Source: Candidatus Peribacteraceae bacterium (GTDB taxonomy: Bacteria > Patescibacteriota > Gracilibacteria > Peribacterales > Peribacteraceae). Taken from it: a DNA stretch of 64,000 bases. Location of the stretch: the NCBI GenBank assembly GCA_028703445.1, contig JAQVMW010000004.1, positions 1 to 64,000 on the forward strand. The letters are read 5' to 3'. The first letter of the stretch is position 1; the number at the start of each line of letters is the position of its first letter. Made by a program: the position numbers and the translations under genes. Positions 15,211 through 23,750 of the stretch are shown here, piece by piece. The notes under the pieces are model-generated. The model was not told the origin of the DNA, searched no databases, and saw nothing but the letters and a program-made list of their open reading frames with translations.

Positions 15211-17421
15211 GTGGTGTCTGATCCGCGCCAATTCTTCCGGATTGTGTTCCACTTTCAGAAGTGGGCTCTGCGCTTCCTCGCGCTCATCTTTTTCTTCGCG
15301 CTCCTTCTGCTCCTTCGCCGGTTCTATACGGCGAATACGGAGCTCGTGCCCGAGCGCGGAGGAACGTACATCGAGGGATCCGTCAGCCAATTCCAGCCGC
15401 TCAACCCGTGGTTCACCATCACGAACAATGTGAACCGAGATATCGTTTCTCTCGTATTTTCGGGACTTCTCAAGTACAACCCCGAAACGAAAAAAATTGA
15501 AGACGACCTCGCGACTCTCGCCGTCAGCCGCGATGGCCGCGTGTACACGCTCACCCTCAAAGAAAACATTCTGTGGCATGATTCCACCGAAGAATCACCG
15601 CATCCGGTCACGCCGGAAGACGTGCTCTTCACCTTTCAAACCATCCAGAACACCGATTTCCCCAATTCGCTCCTGCGCGAGAACTTCCGGGGCGTAAAGG
15701 TGGAGAAAGTTGACGCACGAACGGTCCGCTTCGTCTTGGATGAACCATACAGCTTCTTTGCAAGCAACCTCACATTGGGCCTGCTTCCCGAGCGTTCCTT
15801 CGAGGGTGTTCCGGTTCGCAAGATCGATCAGACGCTCGATTTCGGTCTCAAGCCCATTGGTGCCGGACCCTACGCATTCAAAAGCCTTGTGCAGACCGAC
15901 CTTTCGACCGAGGTGACTCTGGAGCGCTTCCCCCGACCCATCGACCCCGATTACTTCATCAAGCGCATCGTCTTCCGCATCTTCCCGGATTACCCAACTT
16001 TGCTCGCCGATATCCGCAACTTAGACGGTGTGCGCTTGGTCCCGCGCAATGACAAAGGCGAACCGATCGTTCCGCGACGTTTCGTCGCCATCAATTACTC
16101 GCTCCCGCAGTACGTGGCGCTCTTCTTCAATCTCGGACATCCCTTCCTGCAGGACGCCAAACTGCGACTGGGCCTGCAATTGGGAACGAACAAGCAGGCC
16201 ATCGTGGAGACACTCGGCGAGAGCGTGATCGTCGATACCCCCCTCCTCGAACTCGACACCAGTAACTGGCGGTACAACTACAATCCGACTGCCGCGCAAG
16301 GCGCCCTCTTCGAATCCAAGTGGAATTTGCCCGAGAAAGTGCGTCTTCAGCGCCTGCTGGAAATCCGGGAAACCAATGACACAGGTGCGCTCCGTGCGGA
16401 TCCCATTGTCCTGCTCGATACGGGGGCGGCGCTGACGCTCACGGGATCACTGGCACAGGTGAAGATGGGAACAACGGTGAACGGTCTCCCCATCCAAAAG
16501 CATCCGGCAGCATCCGGAAGCTGGATCGTAGCCTTGTCCACCACCGGAGGAACCGGCTCCCTCAAGCTCGGACAGAATCTCGTGCAGCTTTTCGATCCGA
16601 AGGGCAAAGTGCTCGATACGGTGTACGTCTGGCGCACAACGAACACGAAGGAGTACCGACGCGCTTCCGCGGAACAGATCCTGCTGCAGCAATTCATTGA
16701 TTCCCGCTCAGGCGCTCTCCCTCCCGAAGAACGCGTCACCGTACAGAATCTGGCTGTCGAACAGGGCATGCTGCGTCGGAGGGGAGAGAACGACAAGTCG
16801 GATATCCGCGTGAATGACCGTGGCGAGCGGCTCGTCCTGCATCTCCTCACCAGTTCCTCCCCGCCTACCTACCGCAAGACAGCTGAAGTGATCCGCGACC
16901 AGTGGGCCGCACTGGGCGTTGAAATCGTCATCGATATCCCCGATACGCGCGCGGCGTTCGAGAAGAAACTCATCAGTCGCGATTACGACATCCTCCTGTT
17001 CGGGCAATCGCTCCTCGATAATCTCGACAGTTACCCCTACTGGCACTCTGACGGTGTCCAGCAACCGGAAGAAACCCCCACCGGCTTGCAGCTCGACGCC
17101 TACAACTTCTCCCAGTACTCGTCCTTCAAGGCCGATACGCTCCTCACGCAGATTCGCCAGACGTTCAACGAAGAGGAGCGTCAGGAAGCCCTCAGCGAAC
17201 TGCGCACGGTTCTCGCAGAGGATGTTCCTGCAGTCTTCCTCTATTCCCCACTCTACACCTTTGCGTACCATCAGGATGTGCACAATGTCTCTATCGGGCA
17301 TCCTTCCCTGCATTCCGATCGGTTCTTGACCCTGCACAAGTGGTACATCCTTCAGGAACGTCAATTCAAACCTTCAAAGAGCTGGTGGAGCTTCTTTCCT
17401 TGGCTTTTCTCAGTTCAATAA
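15211..17421 (+). CDS. Membrane-anchored family-5 solute-binding protein with inserted lamin-tail-like domain
   Basis: A 736-aa protein of the peptide/nickel-binding (SBP_bac_5) family. Residues 18-36 form an N-terminal membrane helix with no lipobox, so it is anchored rather than lipidated. The binding fold begins TYIEGSVSQFQPLNPWF and continues with ILWHDSTEESPHPVTPEDVLFTF. About residues 395-475 interrupt the fold with a beta-rich segment (IVLLDTGAALTLTG ... LGQNLVQLFDPKGKVLDTV) that resembles a lamin-tail domain. The fold resumes at EQILLQQFIDSRSG. No ABC permease or ATPase adjoins. Translation starts at a GTG pair. The ligand is unknown; it may be a structural rather than a transport protein. 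Confidence 0.82.
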   Translation: MVSDPRQFFRIVFHFQKWALRFLALIFFFALLLLLRRFYTANTELVPERGGTYIEGSVSQFQPLNPWFTITNNVNRDIVSLVFSGLLKYNPETKKIEDDLATLAVSRDGRVYTLTLKENILWHDSTEESPHPVTPEDVLFTFQTIQNTDFPNSLLRENFRGVKVEKVDARTVRFVLDEPYSFFASNLTLGLLPERSFEGVPVRKIDQTLDFGLKPIGAGPYAFKSLVQTDLSTEVTLERFPRPIDPDYFIKRIVFRIFPDYPTLLADIRNLDGVRLVPRNDKGEPIVPRRFVAINYSLPQYVALFFNLGHPFLQDAKLRLGLQLGTNKQAIVETLGESVIVDTPLLELDTSNWRYNYNPTAAQGALFESKWNLPEKVRLQRLLEIRETNDTGALRADPIVLLDTGAALTLTGSLAQVKMGTTVNGLPIQKHPAASGSWIVALSTTGGTGSLKLGQNLVQLFDPKGKVLDTVYVWRTTNTKEYRRASAEQILLQQFIDSRSGALPPEERVTVQNLAVEQGMLRRRGENDKSDIRVNDRGERLVLHLLTSSSPPTYRKTAEVIRDQWAALGVEIVIDIPDTRAAFEKKLISRDYDILLFGQSLLDNLDSYPYWHSDGVQQPEETPTGLQLDAYNFSQYSSFKADTLLTQIRQTFNEEERQEALSELRTVLAEDVPAVFLYSPLYTFAYHQDVHNVSIGHPSLHSDRFLTLHKWYILQERQFKPSKSWWSFFPWLFSVQ

Positions 17422-17457
17422 GCCCAAATCAAATGATAGGTGAATGAAACTTGACCC

Positions 17458-17486
17458 TTGACAGCACGAGGTCTGATCCGTAAACT
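17458..17486 (+). promoter_or_regulatory. Sigma70-type promoter of rplI
   Basis: Consensus TTGACA (17458-17463), a 17-base spacer and TAAACT (17481-17486). The short leader holds the palindrome GTGAACTCAAGTTCAC (17498-17513) just before the ATG, a candidate site for translational control. Confidence 0.8.
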
Positions 17487-17515
17487 CTCGCGGCTTTGTG
17501 AACTCAAGTTCACCC

Positions 17516-17962
17516 ATGGAAATCCTCCTCCTCCAAGACGTCCCGGGCATAGGAAAGAAGAACGATCTGCTGGTCGTGGGAGACGGTTTTGCCTTAAATT
17601 GCCTTCTCCCGGATCGCCGCGCCCTCGTTGCAACTCCGACGGTACGCCGCCGCTATGCCGAAGAGATCAAGCGCCGCGCGGAGGAGAAGCAGCTCGAAAT
17701 GGCATTGCGCTCGAGCGTGGCTGGCAAGGTCGCGGGTCGGGAGCTCACTTTCCGCCGCAAGATCACCAAGACCGGCAAGCTCTACGCCGCGATCACCGAG
17801 AAGCACATTGCTGAGGCACTTGCCGAGCAACTGCAGATTCAGGCCGATTCATCGGCCATCGTCCTCCCCGAGCACATCAAGGCAATCGGAACCTTCGAGG
17901 CGACACTCAAGGCGGGAGAGTTCGAACAAAAGTTCACCGTGAAGGTCGAGGAGGAGAAGTGA
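17516..17962 (+). CDS. rplI: Large ribosomal subunit protein bL9
   Basis: Two-domain protein of the 50S subunit that restrains frameshifting. The N-terminal domain MEILLLQDVPGIGKKNDLLVV matches the family signature, a long helix follows (EEIKRRAEEKQLEMALRSS), and the C-terminal domain ends in FTVKVEEEK. Length is 148 aa. Many Patescibacteria are reported to lack bL9, so its presence helps to place the organism among the less reduced groups (family knowledge). The ATG at 17516 follows a hairpin in the leader. It stands alone with its own promoter. Confidence 0.95.
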   Translation: MEILLLQDVPGIGKKNDLLVVGDGFALNCLLPDRRALVATPTVRRRYAEEIKRRAEEKQLEMALRSSVAGKVAGRELTFRRKITKTGKLYAAITEKHIAEALAEQLQIQADSSAIVLPEHIKAIGTFEATLKAGEFEQKFTVKVEEEK

Positions 17963-18075
17963 AGAGATGATCAGCTTCCTGTCTTGGAGTCTTTTTTTGA
18001 AATACCTTCCGCTGCACGGCGAAGCACAATGCTTCATTCAGCATCGTGCCCGCTTTCGTTCATGGTGAAGAGGAA

Positions 18076-20274
18076 CTACTGCCCTCGGTACGTTTGCATT
18101 GCCTTCACGATGATCTTGCTCACTTCAGCCCGGTTGATGGAGGCAGTGGGTCTGAAGGTCGACGTACCGTCATCGCCGGAAACAATGCCGGCAGACGTAG
18201 CGGACTCAATGGCTCCGGCATGCACCGTCTGAGCAGTAACATCACTGTAGACTCCTCCCTGCGCATCAGGAATGGAACGCCCGAATGCTTCCTGGATAAC
18301 TTGCAGGACCGCTCCACGCGATGCCACCGTATTCACATCCAATCCGGGGGCTGAAAAGACGGACACCCCACGCTCCTCCAGCGCGGCAATGTACCCGGAG
18401 GACCACTGACCCCTCGCCGAACGATTCTGCGGCGTCTTATCCACCCGCGCAGTGAGCCCTGCTGCTTCCACGGCCATTTTCGCGAGCTCTGCGTAGGTGA
18501 CGTTATTCGTTGGTTTGAATTCCCCCGTGAGCTCCCCCTGCGCATCCCGATACCCCGAGACAATCCCTGCATTGACGAGCGATAGAACGTATGGAGCGAA
18601 CCACTGGGTAACCGGCACATCGTGGAACACGAGGGACTGACCTCCAATCGTGACGGAAAGATCGCCCCGCACCTGCGGCAGATCCCCGCCAACAGCAGCT
18701 GCTGATGACTGAGATGTCTGTGTTGTGACACTGGTGCTACCCATCGTGCTTCCGCCGCCCCCGCCGCCTCTTCGTCCTCCGGAAGCACCGCCGGTCGTAC
18801 TAGAACTCGTTGAAGAGGAAGAGGATGCGGTATAGGTGCCCGAATCCGTCGCCGTTTCTCCGTCCTGTGCATCCGTGTAAGAAAGGGTCATGGTCGATGT
18901 TTCCGTTGCTTCCAACCCACCATCGGACGCGACGTAATTGACTCCGAATGTCAACGGGATGGAACCACGGAAGACACCGGAATTGTTGGACGATTCCGTG
19001 AGCGTCACGGATTCCGAATCCCCGTTCGATAGAGTGACCGTAGCCGTAAACGAATCCGGCGTCGTACCATCGATATTCTCATCACCGTCGGCCACAGAGA
19101 GATATACAGTTCCGACAGACAGCGTGTTGTCTTCCGCATAACTAGAGTCGGTAATGAGGACGGTTGCGTTATGCACAATCTTGCTTGCCCCCTCTGTGAT
19201 TGTTCCGTAGTTGATGATCGTGGCACCCGTGGCATAGAGCGTGAAACCATTGAGATTGAGTGTCGATCCCGTATTGACCTGCAGAGTGTGCGTCACGCTC
19301 TGATCACTGGTGAGCGTCGCCGTACCGCTGGATCCGATCGTGAGGTTATAGAACGGGGAATTATTGGTATCGAGATTCTGATTGACGCCGTTCAGGGTGA
19401 AGGTATTCGTCGAGAGCACGAAAGCCGCACCCGCACCCGCGACGATGTGGCCGGATGCCGTGATATTCGCATCGCTGGTCAGCGTCGCCTGCGCATTCGC
19501 CGCCAACGTCACGCCGCTATCCGCCAAGAGAATCACGTTGTTCGCCGCAAGATCAAGGTTCCCCCGCGTGATCGTCAGAGCACCCGAAAGCGCAAGATAG
19601 GAAGCATTGACGATAATGTCGTCATCCGTCCCGCCAGCTGTGTTGTTGAGAGTCAGATTCTTCAGAGAACCGACAATGCCGGAACCCATGACGAAGTCCT
19701 GATCGGCAGACCGGCCGCTGAACACCAGTGATCCCGTAGACACAATTTGCGTGTAGGAAGAAGTGACACCTTTCGAAATCGCAAGACTGCCTGACAGAGA
19801 GAGATTCATTGCTCCCAGACGGACGATGCCTCCTGTCATGACGAAGCCGCCGGCAATAGAAATGTTCCCGGTGTTCCCAATGAGGCGGCCGCTCCCCATC
19901 CGGATGCCGTCCGCCCCGACGTTGAGGGATCCGGTTCCAATGAGGATCGTCCCTGTCATGTTCTGGTTGATGACAAGCCCCTTCACGATGGCAGGACTCT
20001 TGATCCAAACATTCTTCCCGATGAGAGTGGCACCGGAAAAGTTATTCATGAAATAGACATTATCTGCAGAAGTCGGAACGGCCACATTACCATCCCCTCC
20101 CAGCGTTGCCGACCAGTTCATGGGATTCTCGTACTGGTTGCTGTTGTTCATGCCACCCCTCCAGAACCGGCTCGCAGCGTCCGCAATAGAAACACCCGCG
20201 ACGCAACTTATCAGGAGCACGGCAATATACGCCGGAACCGAAAGGTTGAATTTCTTGTACCACATTGAATGCAT
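18076..20274 (-). CDS. S-layer-homology surface protein
   Basis: A 732-aa exported protein. The signal peptide ends near ADA-AS. Residues about 40-430 are a Gly/Asn/Thr-rich beta-helix-like region of repeats (GTGSLNVGADGIRMGSGRL, GNTGNISIAGGFVMTGG). A domain with EDNTLSVGTVYLSVADGDEN follows, then a Ser/Gly linker (SSSSSTSSSTTGGASGG). SLH repeats at the end include FAPYVLSLVNAGIVSGY, NVTYAELAKMAVEAAG and FRPTASINRAEVSKIIVKA. SLH domains bind secondary cell-wall polymer, so this is probably an S-layer or adhesin protein. An ATG three codons later is equally possible. The frame stays open 38 codons upstream without protein-like sequence. Confidence 0.85.
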   Translation of the reverse strand: MHSMWYKKFNLSVPAYIAVLLISCVAGVSIADAASRFWRGGMNNSNQYENPMNWSATLGGDGNVAVPTSADNVYFMNNFSGATLIGKNVWIKSPAIVKGLVINQNMTGTILIGTGSLNVGADGIRMGSGRLIGNTGNISIAGGFVMTGGIVRLGAMNLSLSGSLAISKGVTSSYTQIVSTGSLVFSGRSADQDFVMGSGIVGSLKNLTLNNTAGGTDDDIIVNASYLALSGALTITRGNLDLAANNVILLADSGVTLAANAQATLTSDANITASGHIVAGAGAAFVLSTNTFTLNGVNQNLDTNNSPFYNLTIGSSGTATLTSDQSVTHTLQVNTGSTLNLNGFTLYATGATIINYGTITEGASKIVHNATVLITDSSYAEDNTLSVGTVYLSVADGDENIDGTTPDSFTATVTLSNGDSESVTLTESSNNSGVFRGSIPLTFGVNYVASDGGLEATETSTMTLSYTDAQDGETATDSGTYTASSSSSTSSSTTGGASGGRRGGGGGGSTMGSTSVTTQTSQSSAAAVGGDLPQVRGDLSVTIGGQSLVFHDVPVTQWFAPYVLSLVNAGIVSGYRDAQGELTGEFKPTNNVTYAELAKMAVEAAGLTARVDKTPQNRSARGQWSSGYIAALEERGVSVFSAPGLDVNTVASRGAVLQVIQEAFGRSIPDAQGGVYSDVTAQTVHAGAIESATSAGIVSGDDGTSTFRPTASINRAEVSKIIVKAMQTYRGQ

Positions 20275-20398
20275 GGGGAAAAATTCAACGATCAGTATAA
20301 AGACATCTCTTAATCCCTTACTTACAAATGATATTGTGAAACAAAAATTATATGTCAAAGTAAAGGAAGGTTTCATAATCATAAACACGCTCCCCTCC

Positions 20399-20815
20399 TC
20401 ACAGTCCTCCGATAGCCGAGGATGTTGCGTCGGGCCACTTGAGGTCTGTGAAGAGAAAATCCCAGAACCCGCTTGAGGAAGTCGATGTTCCCTCCACTAT
20501 TCCCGACGTCACGAAGTTCCCGATTGATCCGCCCTGCGACGTACCGCTCACGGGGCTGGTCTCCTCAGGCCACGAGAGATCCGTGAAGAGATAATCCCAA
20601 TTACTTCCCTGCCCCGATGTCCCCCCCTGCGTTCCCACGCTGGTGAAACTCCCGATCGAAGCATTCACTCCTCCGCCCACGGGATTGCCCGCCTCGGGCC
20701 ACGAGAGATCGGTAAAGAGGAAATCCCACGTTGCAGCGTGTGCCAGTCCCGGTACGCCGAGAGTCAGGAACGAGAGACAGACGATGGTGAGGAGATTCGT
20801 GGCGTTCATCTGCAT
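20399..20815 (-). CDS. Small secreted protein with three WDFLFTDLxWP repeats
   Basis: A 138-aa protein. Residues 1-28 are a signal peptide ending LAHA. The mature part holds three near-identical blocks starting at Trp30, Trp73 and Trp118: WDFLFTDLSWPE, WDYLFTDLSWPE and WDFLFTDLKWPD. After the first two, SIGSFTSVG and SIGNFVTSG follow at the same distance, giving a unit of about 44 residues with Gly/Ser/Thr linkers. I know no family with this motif. It lies upstream of, and on the same strand as, the SLH protein gene (125-base gap), so a surface role is likely. An ATG two codons later is an alternative start. Confidence 0.7.
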   Translation of the reverse strand: MQMNATNLLTIVCLSFLTLGVPGLAHAATWDFLFTDLSWPEAGNPVGGGVNASIGSFTSVGTQGGTSGQGSNWDYLFTDLSWPEETSPVSGTSQGGSIGNFVTSGIVEGTSTSSSGFWDFLFTDLKWPDATSSAIGGL

Positions 20816-20991
20816 TGGAATGATACACGAAACTTTCGCTTCGTAGAGCGGTTTTCTCTGTTTTCTTGCTGAAGAACTGTCCCTACGTTCTGTAGACGAA
20901 AGTAAGGTTGTTCCAATCAATAACCCGCTCTGCGATGGCATCGTCACAATACAGGGAGTACTCAAGAAAAATTCTGTATACTGAATGCGAT

Positions 20992-21068
20992 GGGCGAGTA
21001 GCTCAGTTGGTTAGAGCACAGGACTTATAAGCCTGCGGTCGGTGGTTCAATTCCACCCTCGCCCACCA
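20992..21068 (+). tRNA. tRNA-Ile (UAU)
   Basis: Acceptor GGGCGAG/CTCGCCC, D arm GCTC/GAGC, loop CTTATAA (anticodon TAT), T arm GGTGG/CCACC, encoded CCA. The bottom pair of the anticodon stem (A-G, 31-39) is a mismatch. TATACT (20977-20982) is a likely -10. Its last 22 bases overlap the 3' end of the recombinase gene on the other strand, so it is the island's integration site. UAU reads AUA directly, without lysidine. Confidence 0.92.
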
Positions 21069-22789
21069 TCATAGGAAAAATCAGTCTTCTTTTGGGCATC
21101 GAACGTCTCATCTAGCCTGTAGCTAGCCAACTCTCCATCTTTGATGGTCAGTTCTAGGAAGACTTTCTCTGCGAGAGACTTCTTTTCAGCAAGAGTTGCA
21201 AGTTTCCAGTAGTCATGAGCCTTCCTTGAGTGTTCTAGCCACTCGGCAAGGTCTTGAGTCCATGCCTCGTTTGATTTTTTGATCATGTTTTCCTTTTCTC
21301 GCAGTTCCTCTCTTCGTTTCTGAAGCAACTGCACTTTTCTGTCATGTGCCTCCATTATCTCCTTTGCACTGTCAGCTCGATTGAGATCATGCAGTTGTAT
21401 CAGTGCCTTTTTCAAATCGTCGCCCTCCTCTCGGATTTCACTATCGACATATCCAACTTGCGCTGCAATTGAGCGCAAATCACGTTCTCGAATCTCTTTC
21501 AAATATGCATTACTTTGCTCCAATCTCAGCAAATACAATGTCAATTCACGTTTCCCTAACTTCAGACCTTCGAATATTTTTTCAACGTTGGCAAACAACT
21601 GTTTGCCTGTCATTCCATTCTTGGTTGCCCTGCTCGGCTTCTGGGCATGGGATTTGCTACTGGAACAGCTGCGGTTCATACAGTAGTAGTACACAAGTTC
21701 TTTGCCCTGCGTCTGTGGAATGATTTTCTGCCCGCAATTTCCGCAACGGATCATTCCCCTGAAAGGCAAATTCTCATGTGTCCTAGCGCGTGGCTTTCCT
21801 CGTTTATCATTCACACGCTGACAGAGAAGGAAATCTTCTTCGGATATTGCTGGTGTGAATGAAAGTGTCCCTCCATCAATCTTTCTGTCATTTTCACGAA
21901 GATCAATGTCGCCCCACTTTGAATGGGCAAGACCGTAATAGACGGTGTCATGGAGAATGCCAATCTTGTCCTTGCTGCCACCAGCAAGCCAAGAAATACT
22001 CATATTTCCGCGGGTTCCTCTCTTTGTGATAAAGCCTGCATCATTGATTGCCTCAACGATTTCCCTGTAGGTAAGACCCTGAATCCGCAGACGAAACGCA
22101 AGCCTCACCACATCAAATTCGCCCATCAATTTTCCATTCCCTTCGTGTGGAATAAGAAAATTTATTCGTGTTGTTGTGCCATCAGCATTGTTGATCAACT
22201 TGCGCTTGTATCCAAACTTATCAGGAAATTGCCATTCTTTTCCAAGGTGATACTTGTCTTGCATTCCGCGTTTTACACTCTCGCTAAGACGTAGTGAGTA
22301 TCCCATTGAACGCGCAAACTCATTCATGAGCTGTTCAACACCTGATCCACTCTGATGAAAATAATACGTCGCAAAGCCAAAATCTAATATCTCGCCATCA
22401 AGATGAGCCTGAATAAGCTCACCCGCTTCAAGCGCATTGCGCGTGAGTCTGTCAGGTGCCCACGCATAAACTCCCAATCTTTTTGCCTTATTATCTTTGA
22501 AGTATTGCATCATCTTTCGGTACTCCTCGCGTCTTCCGGGTATTTTTGCTGACACTTCCTCCTCAAATGTTTTCACAATTTTCATTCCCTTGTCTTTCAT
22601 TTGTGCCATACAGGCTGTTCGTTGCTGTTCAATTGAGACACGATCAACGGGCATAAGTTTTTCTTCCTCTTCCTTTTTGCCCCGTTTTTGCGGAGTAGAT
22701 TTCCGCAGGTACAAGACATATCCGTTTGGCTCGATCCTCTCATGCAGTTTGAGTACATTGCTCAGATTCAGTGTCCTTTTTTCTGACAT
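21047..22789 (-). CDS. Large serine recombinase (integrase)
   Basis: A 580-aa site-specific recombinase. The resolvase-type catalytic domain has the nucleophile Ser31 in VLYLRKST and the DRLTRN motif in YAWAPDRLTRNALEAGELI. The recombinase domain follows (FGYKRK ... GLTYREIVEAINDAGFITKRG), then a zinc ribbon FRGMIRCGNCGQKI ... YYCMNRSC, and a long coiled coil near the C-terminus. This is the standard layout of large serine integrases. The last codons (GGRGWN) are encoded by the complement of the tRNA-Ile 3' end, so integration or excision would change or preserve the C-terminus directly. An upstream ATG would add nine residues. Confidence 0.9.
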   Translation of the reverse strand: MSEKRTLNLSNVLKLHERIEPNGYVLYLRKSTPQKRGKKEEEEKLMPVDRVSIEQQRTACMAQMKDKGMKIVKTFEEEVSAKIPGRREEYRKMMQYFKDNKAKRLGVYAWAPDRLTRNALEAGELIQAHLDGEILDFGFATYYFHQSGSGVEQLMNEFARSMGYSLRLSESVKRGMQDKYHLGKEWQFPDKFGYKRKLINNADGTTTRINFLIPHEGNGKLMGEFDVVRLAFRLRIQGLTYREIVEAINDAGFITKRGTRGNMSISWLAGGSKDKIGILHDTVYYGLAHSKWGDIDLRENDRKIDGGTLSFTPAISEEDFLLCQRVNDKRGKPRARTHENLPFRGMIRCGNCGQKIIPQTQGKELVYYYCMNRSCSSSKSHAQKPSRATKNGMTGKQLFANVEKIFEGLKLGKRELTLYLLRLEQSNAYLKEIRERDLRSIAAQVGYVDSEIREEGDDLKKALIQLHDLNRADSAKEIMEAHDRKVQLLQKRREELREKENMIKKSNEAWTQDLAEWLEHSRKAHDYWKLATLAEKKSLAEKVFLELTIKDGELASYRLDETFDAQKKTDFSYDGGRGWN

Positions 22790-22885
22790 GCCTGCAATTA
22801 TATAACCTTCTTTCAAAGAAATAGACCTGAATCATAGAGGCGTTGGACGTTTACATATCTTTCCAAATCGCTACCATTCTCCCTG

Positions 22886-22987
22886 CCACACGTCATCGGT
22901 CAGTTTCTGAATTCCCTCTTAGCAACAGAGTGGGGCATCTGCCTCGGAACCGTTGCTAAAGAGGGAAACCTCCGAACGACGTGTGGC
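22886..22987. repeat. Long foldback between recombinase and 234-aa gene
   Basis: Outer arms GCCACACGTC (22886-22895) and GACGTGTGGC (22978-22987) are perfect. Inner arms TTCCCTCTAGCAAC (22913-22926) and GTTGCT-AA-AGAGGGAA (22952-22967) pair over 14 bp with a two-base bulge. The loop is about 25 bases. It lies in the divergent control region of the recombinase and the 234-aa gene, so it may be a structured RNA, an operator or a recombination site. There is no reverse transcriptase nearby, so a retron is not supported. Confidence 0.7.
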
Positions 22988-23033
22988 CCGAGCGGGTGTC
23001 CCACCTTGGCGAACATCCGCAACTCCATGCGGA

Positions 23034-23738
23034 ATGGCTGCCAAAGCACCCCATAAGCGGCACAAAGACCTCTCGACAATCGATGTACGGCAAAACATTG
23101 AGAAGTTCATCGAAGGGGAAGGGAAGGACAAGGGGCGGCATCCAGACGAGCGATATGCCTCCTTCGATTATTGCTACAACTACTTCCAGTCCTTCCGTGA
23201 GCGTGGACGGATAGAAGACATCTGCAACGCCGACAACCTGCAACAGAGCTGTTTACAGCTCGGTTTCTACCTTGCTAGCTGGGGTATGCTTCGAGGATCA
23301 TCTTTCCTGCTCAGCAAGAGCGCGAGGCATTATATACGGCTGTTTGAGAGCCTTGTAAGGCTCGATAGGAGGCTTTGGGAGATAGACGTGGACTCGTACA
23401 CCAATGAATCCATTTCCATCCTTCTCAACGCAAAAGAAGCGATTTGCGAAGCCCTTGGATGCGATAACGCCGTCTCAGACACTCTCGTCACGAAGGTCAT
23501 GCTGGGTATCTTTGGCAACATTCCTGCGTTTGATCAGTTCTTTTGCAGAGGATTTGGTGTGGGTGTTGTGAATAGAAACAGTCTCTTCCGCATCAGGGAA
23601 CTCTACGAACGTAATACGGACGTATTGAATGGCGTATCTATCAACACCCTCGACTTCCAGACGGGCAAGGAAACAACCCGCAGATACTCGAAGGCTAAGC
23701 TGATAGACATGGTTGGATTCATAGAAGGGTTAGCCTAA
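23034..23738 (+). CDS. Uncharacterised 234-aa defence-island-type protein
   Basis: I cannot assign a named family. The protein is soluble and mostly helical, with a basic N-terminus (APHKRHKDLSTIDVRQNIEKFI). The phrases LGFYLASWGMLRGSSFLLSKSARHY and LVTKVMLGIFGNIPAFDQFFCRGFG look strongly conserved; I have an impression of similar LASWGM..RGSSFLL phrases in hypothetical proteins of restriction-modification islands, which I cannot verify here. It has no visible nuclease, NTPase or membrane motif. It starts just past the long foldback and is divergent from the recombinase. The frame is open 27 codons upstream, but that part translates the foldback arm. Confidence 0.6.
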   Translation: MAAKAPHKRHKDLSTIDVRQNIEKFIEGEGKDKGRHPDERYASFDYCYNYFQSFRERGRIEDICNADNLQQSCLQLGFYLASWGMLRGSSFLLSKSARHYIRLFESLVRLDRRLWEIDVDSYTNESISILLNAKEAICEALGCDNAVSDTLVTKVMLGIFGNIPAFDQFFCRGFGVGVVNRNSLFRIRELYERNTDVLNGVSINTLDFQTGKETTRRYSKAKLIDMVGFIEGLA

Positions 23739-23750
23739 TTCCAGCACCTC

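Noticed and set aside
14968..17421. An oligopeptide ABC transporter operon
   Set aside because: Only the binding protein is present; no permease or ATPase gene adjoins it.
22886..22987. Retron msr/msd RNA
   Set aside because: The inverted repeats are suggestive, but there is no reverse transcriptase gene within the island.
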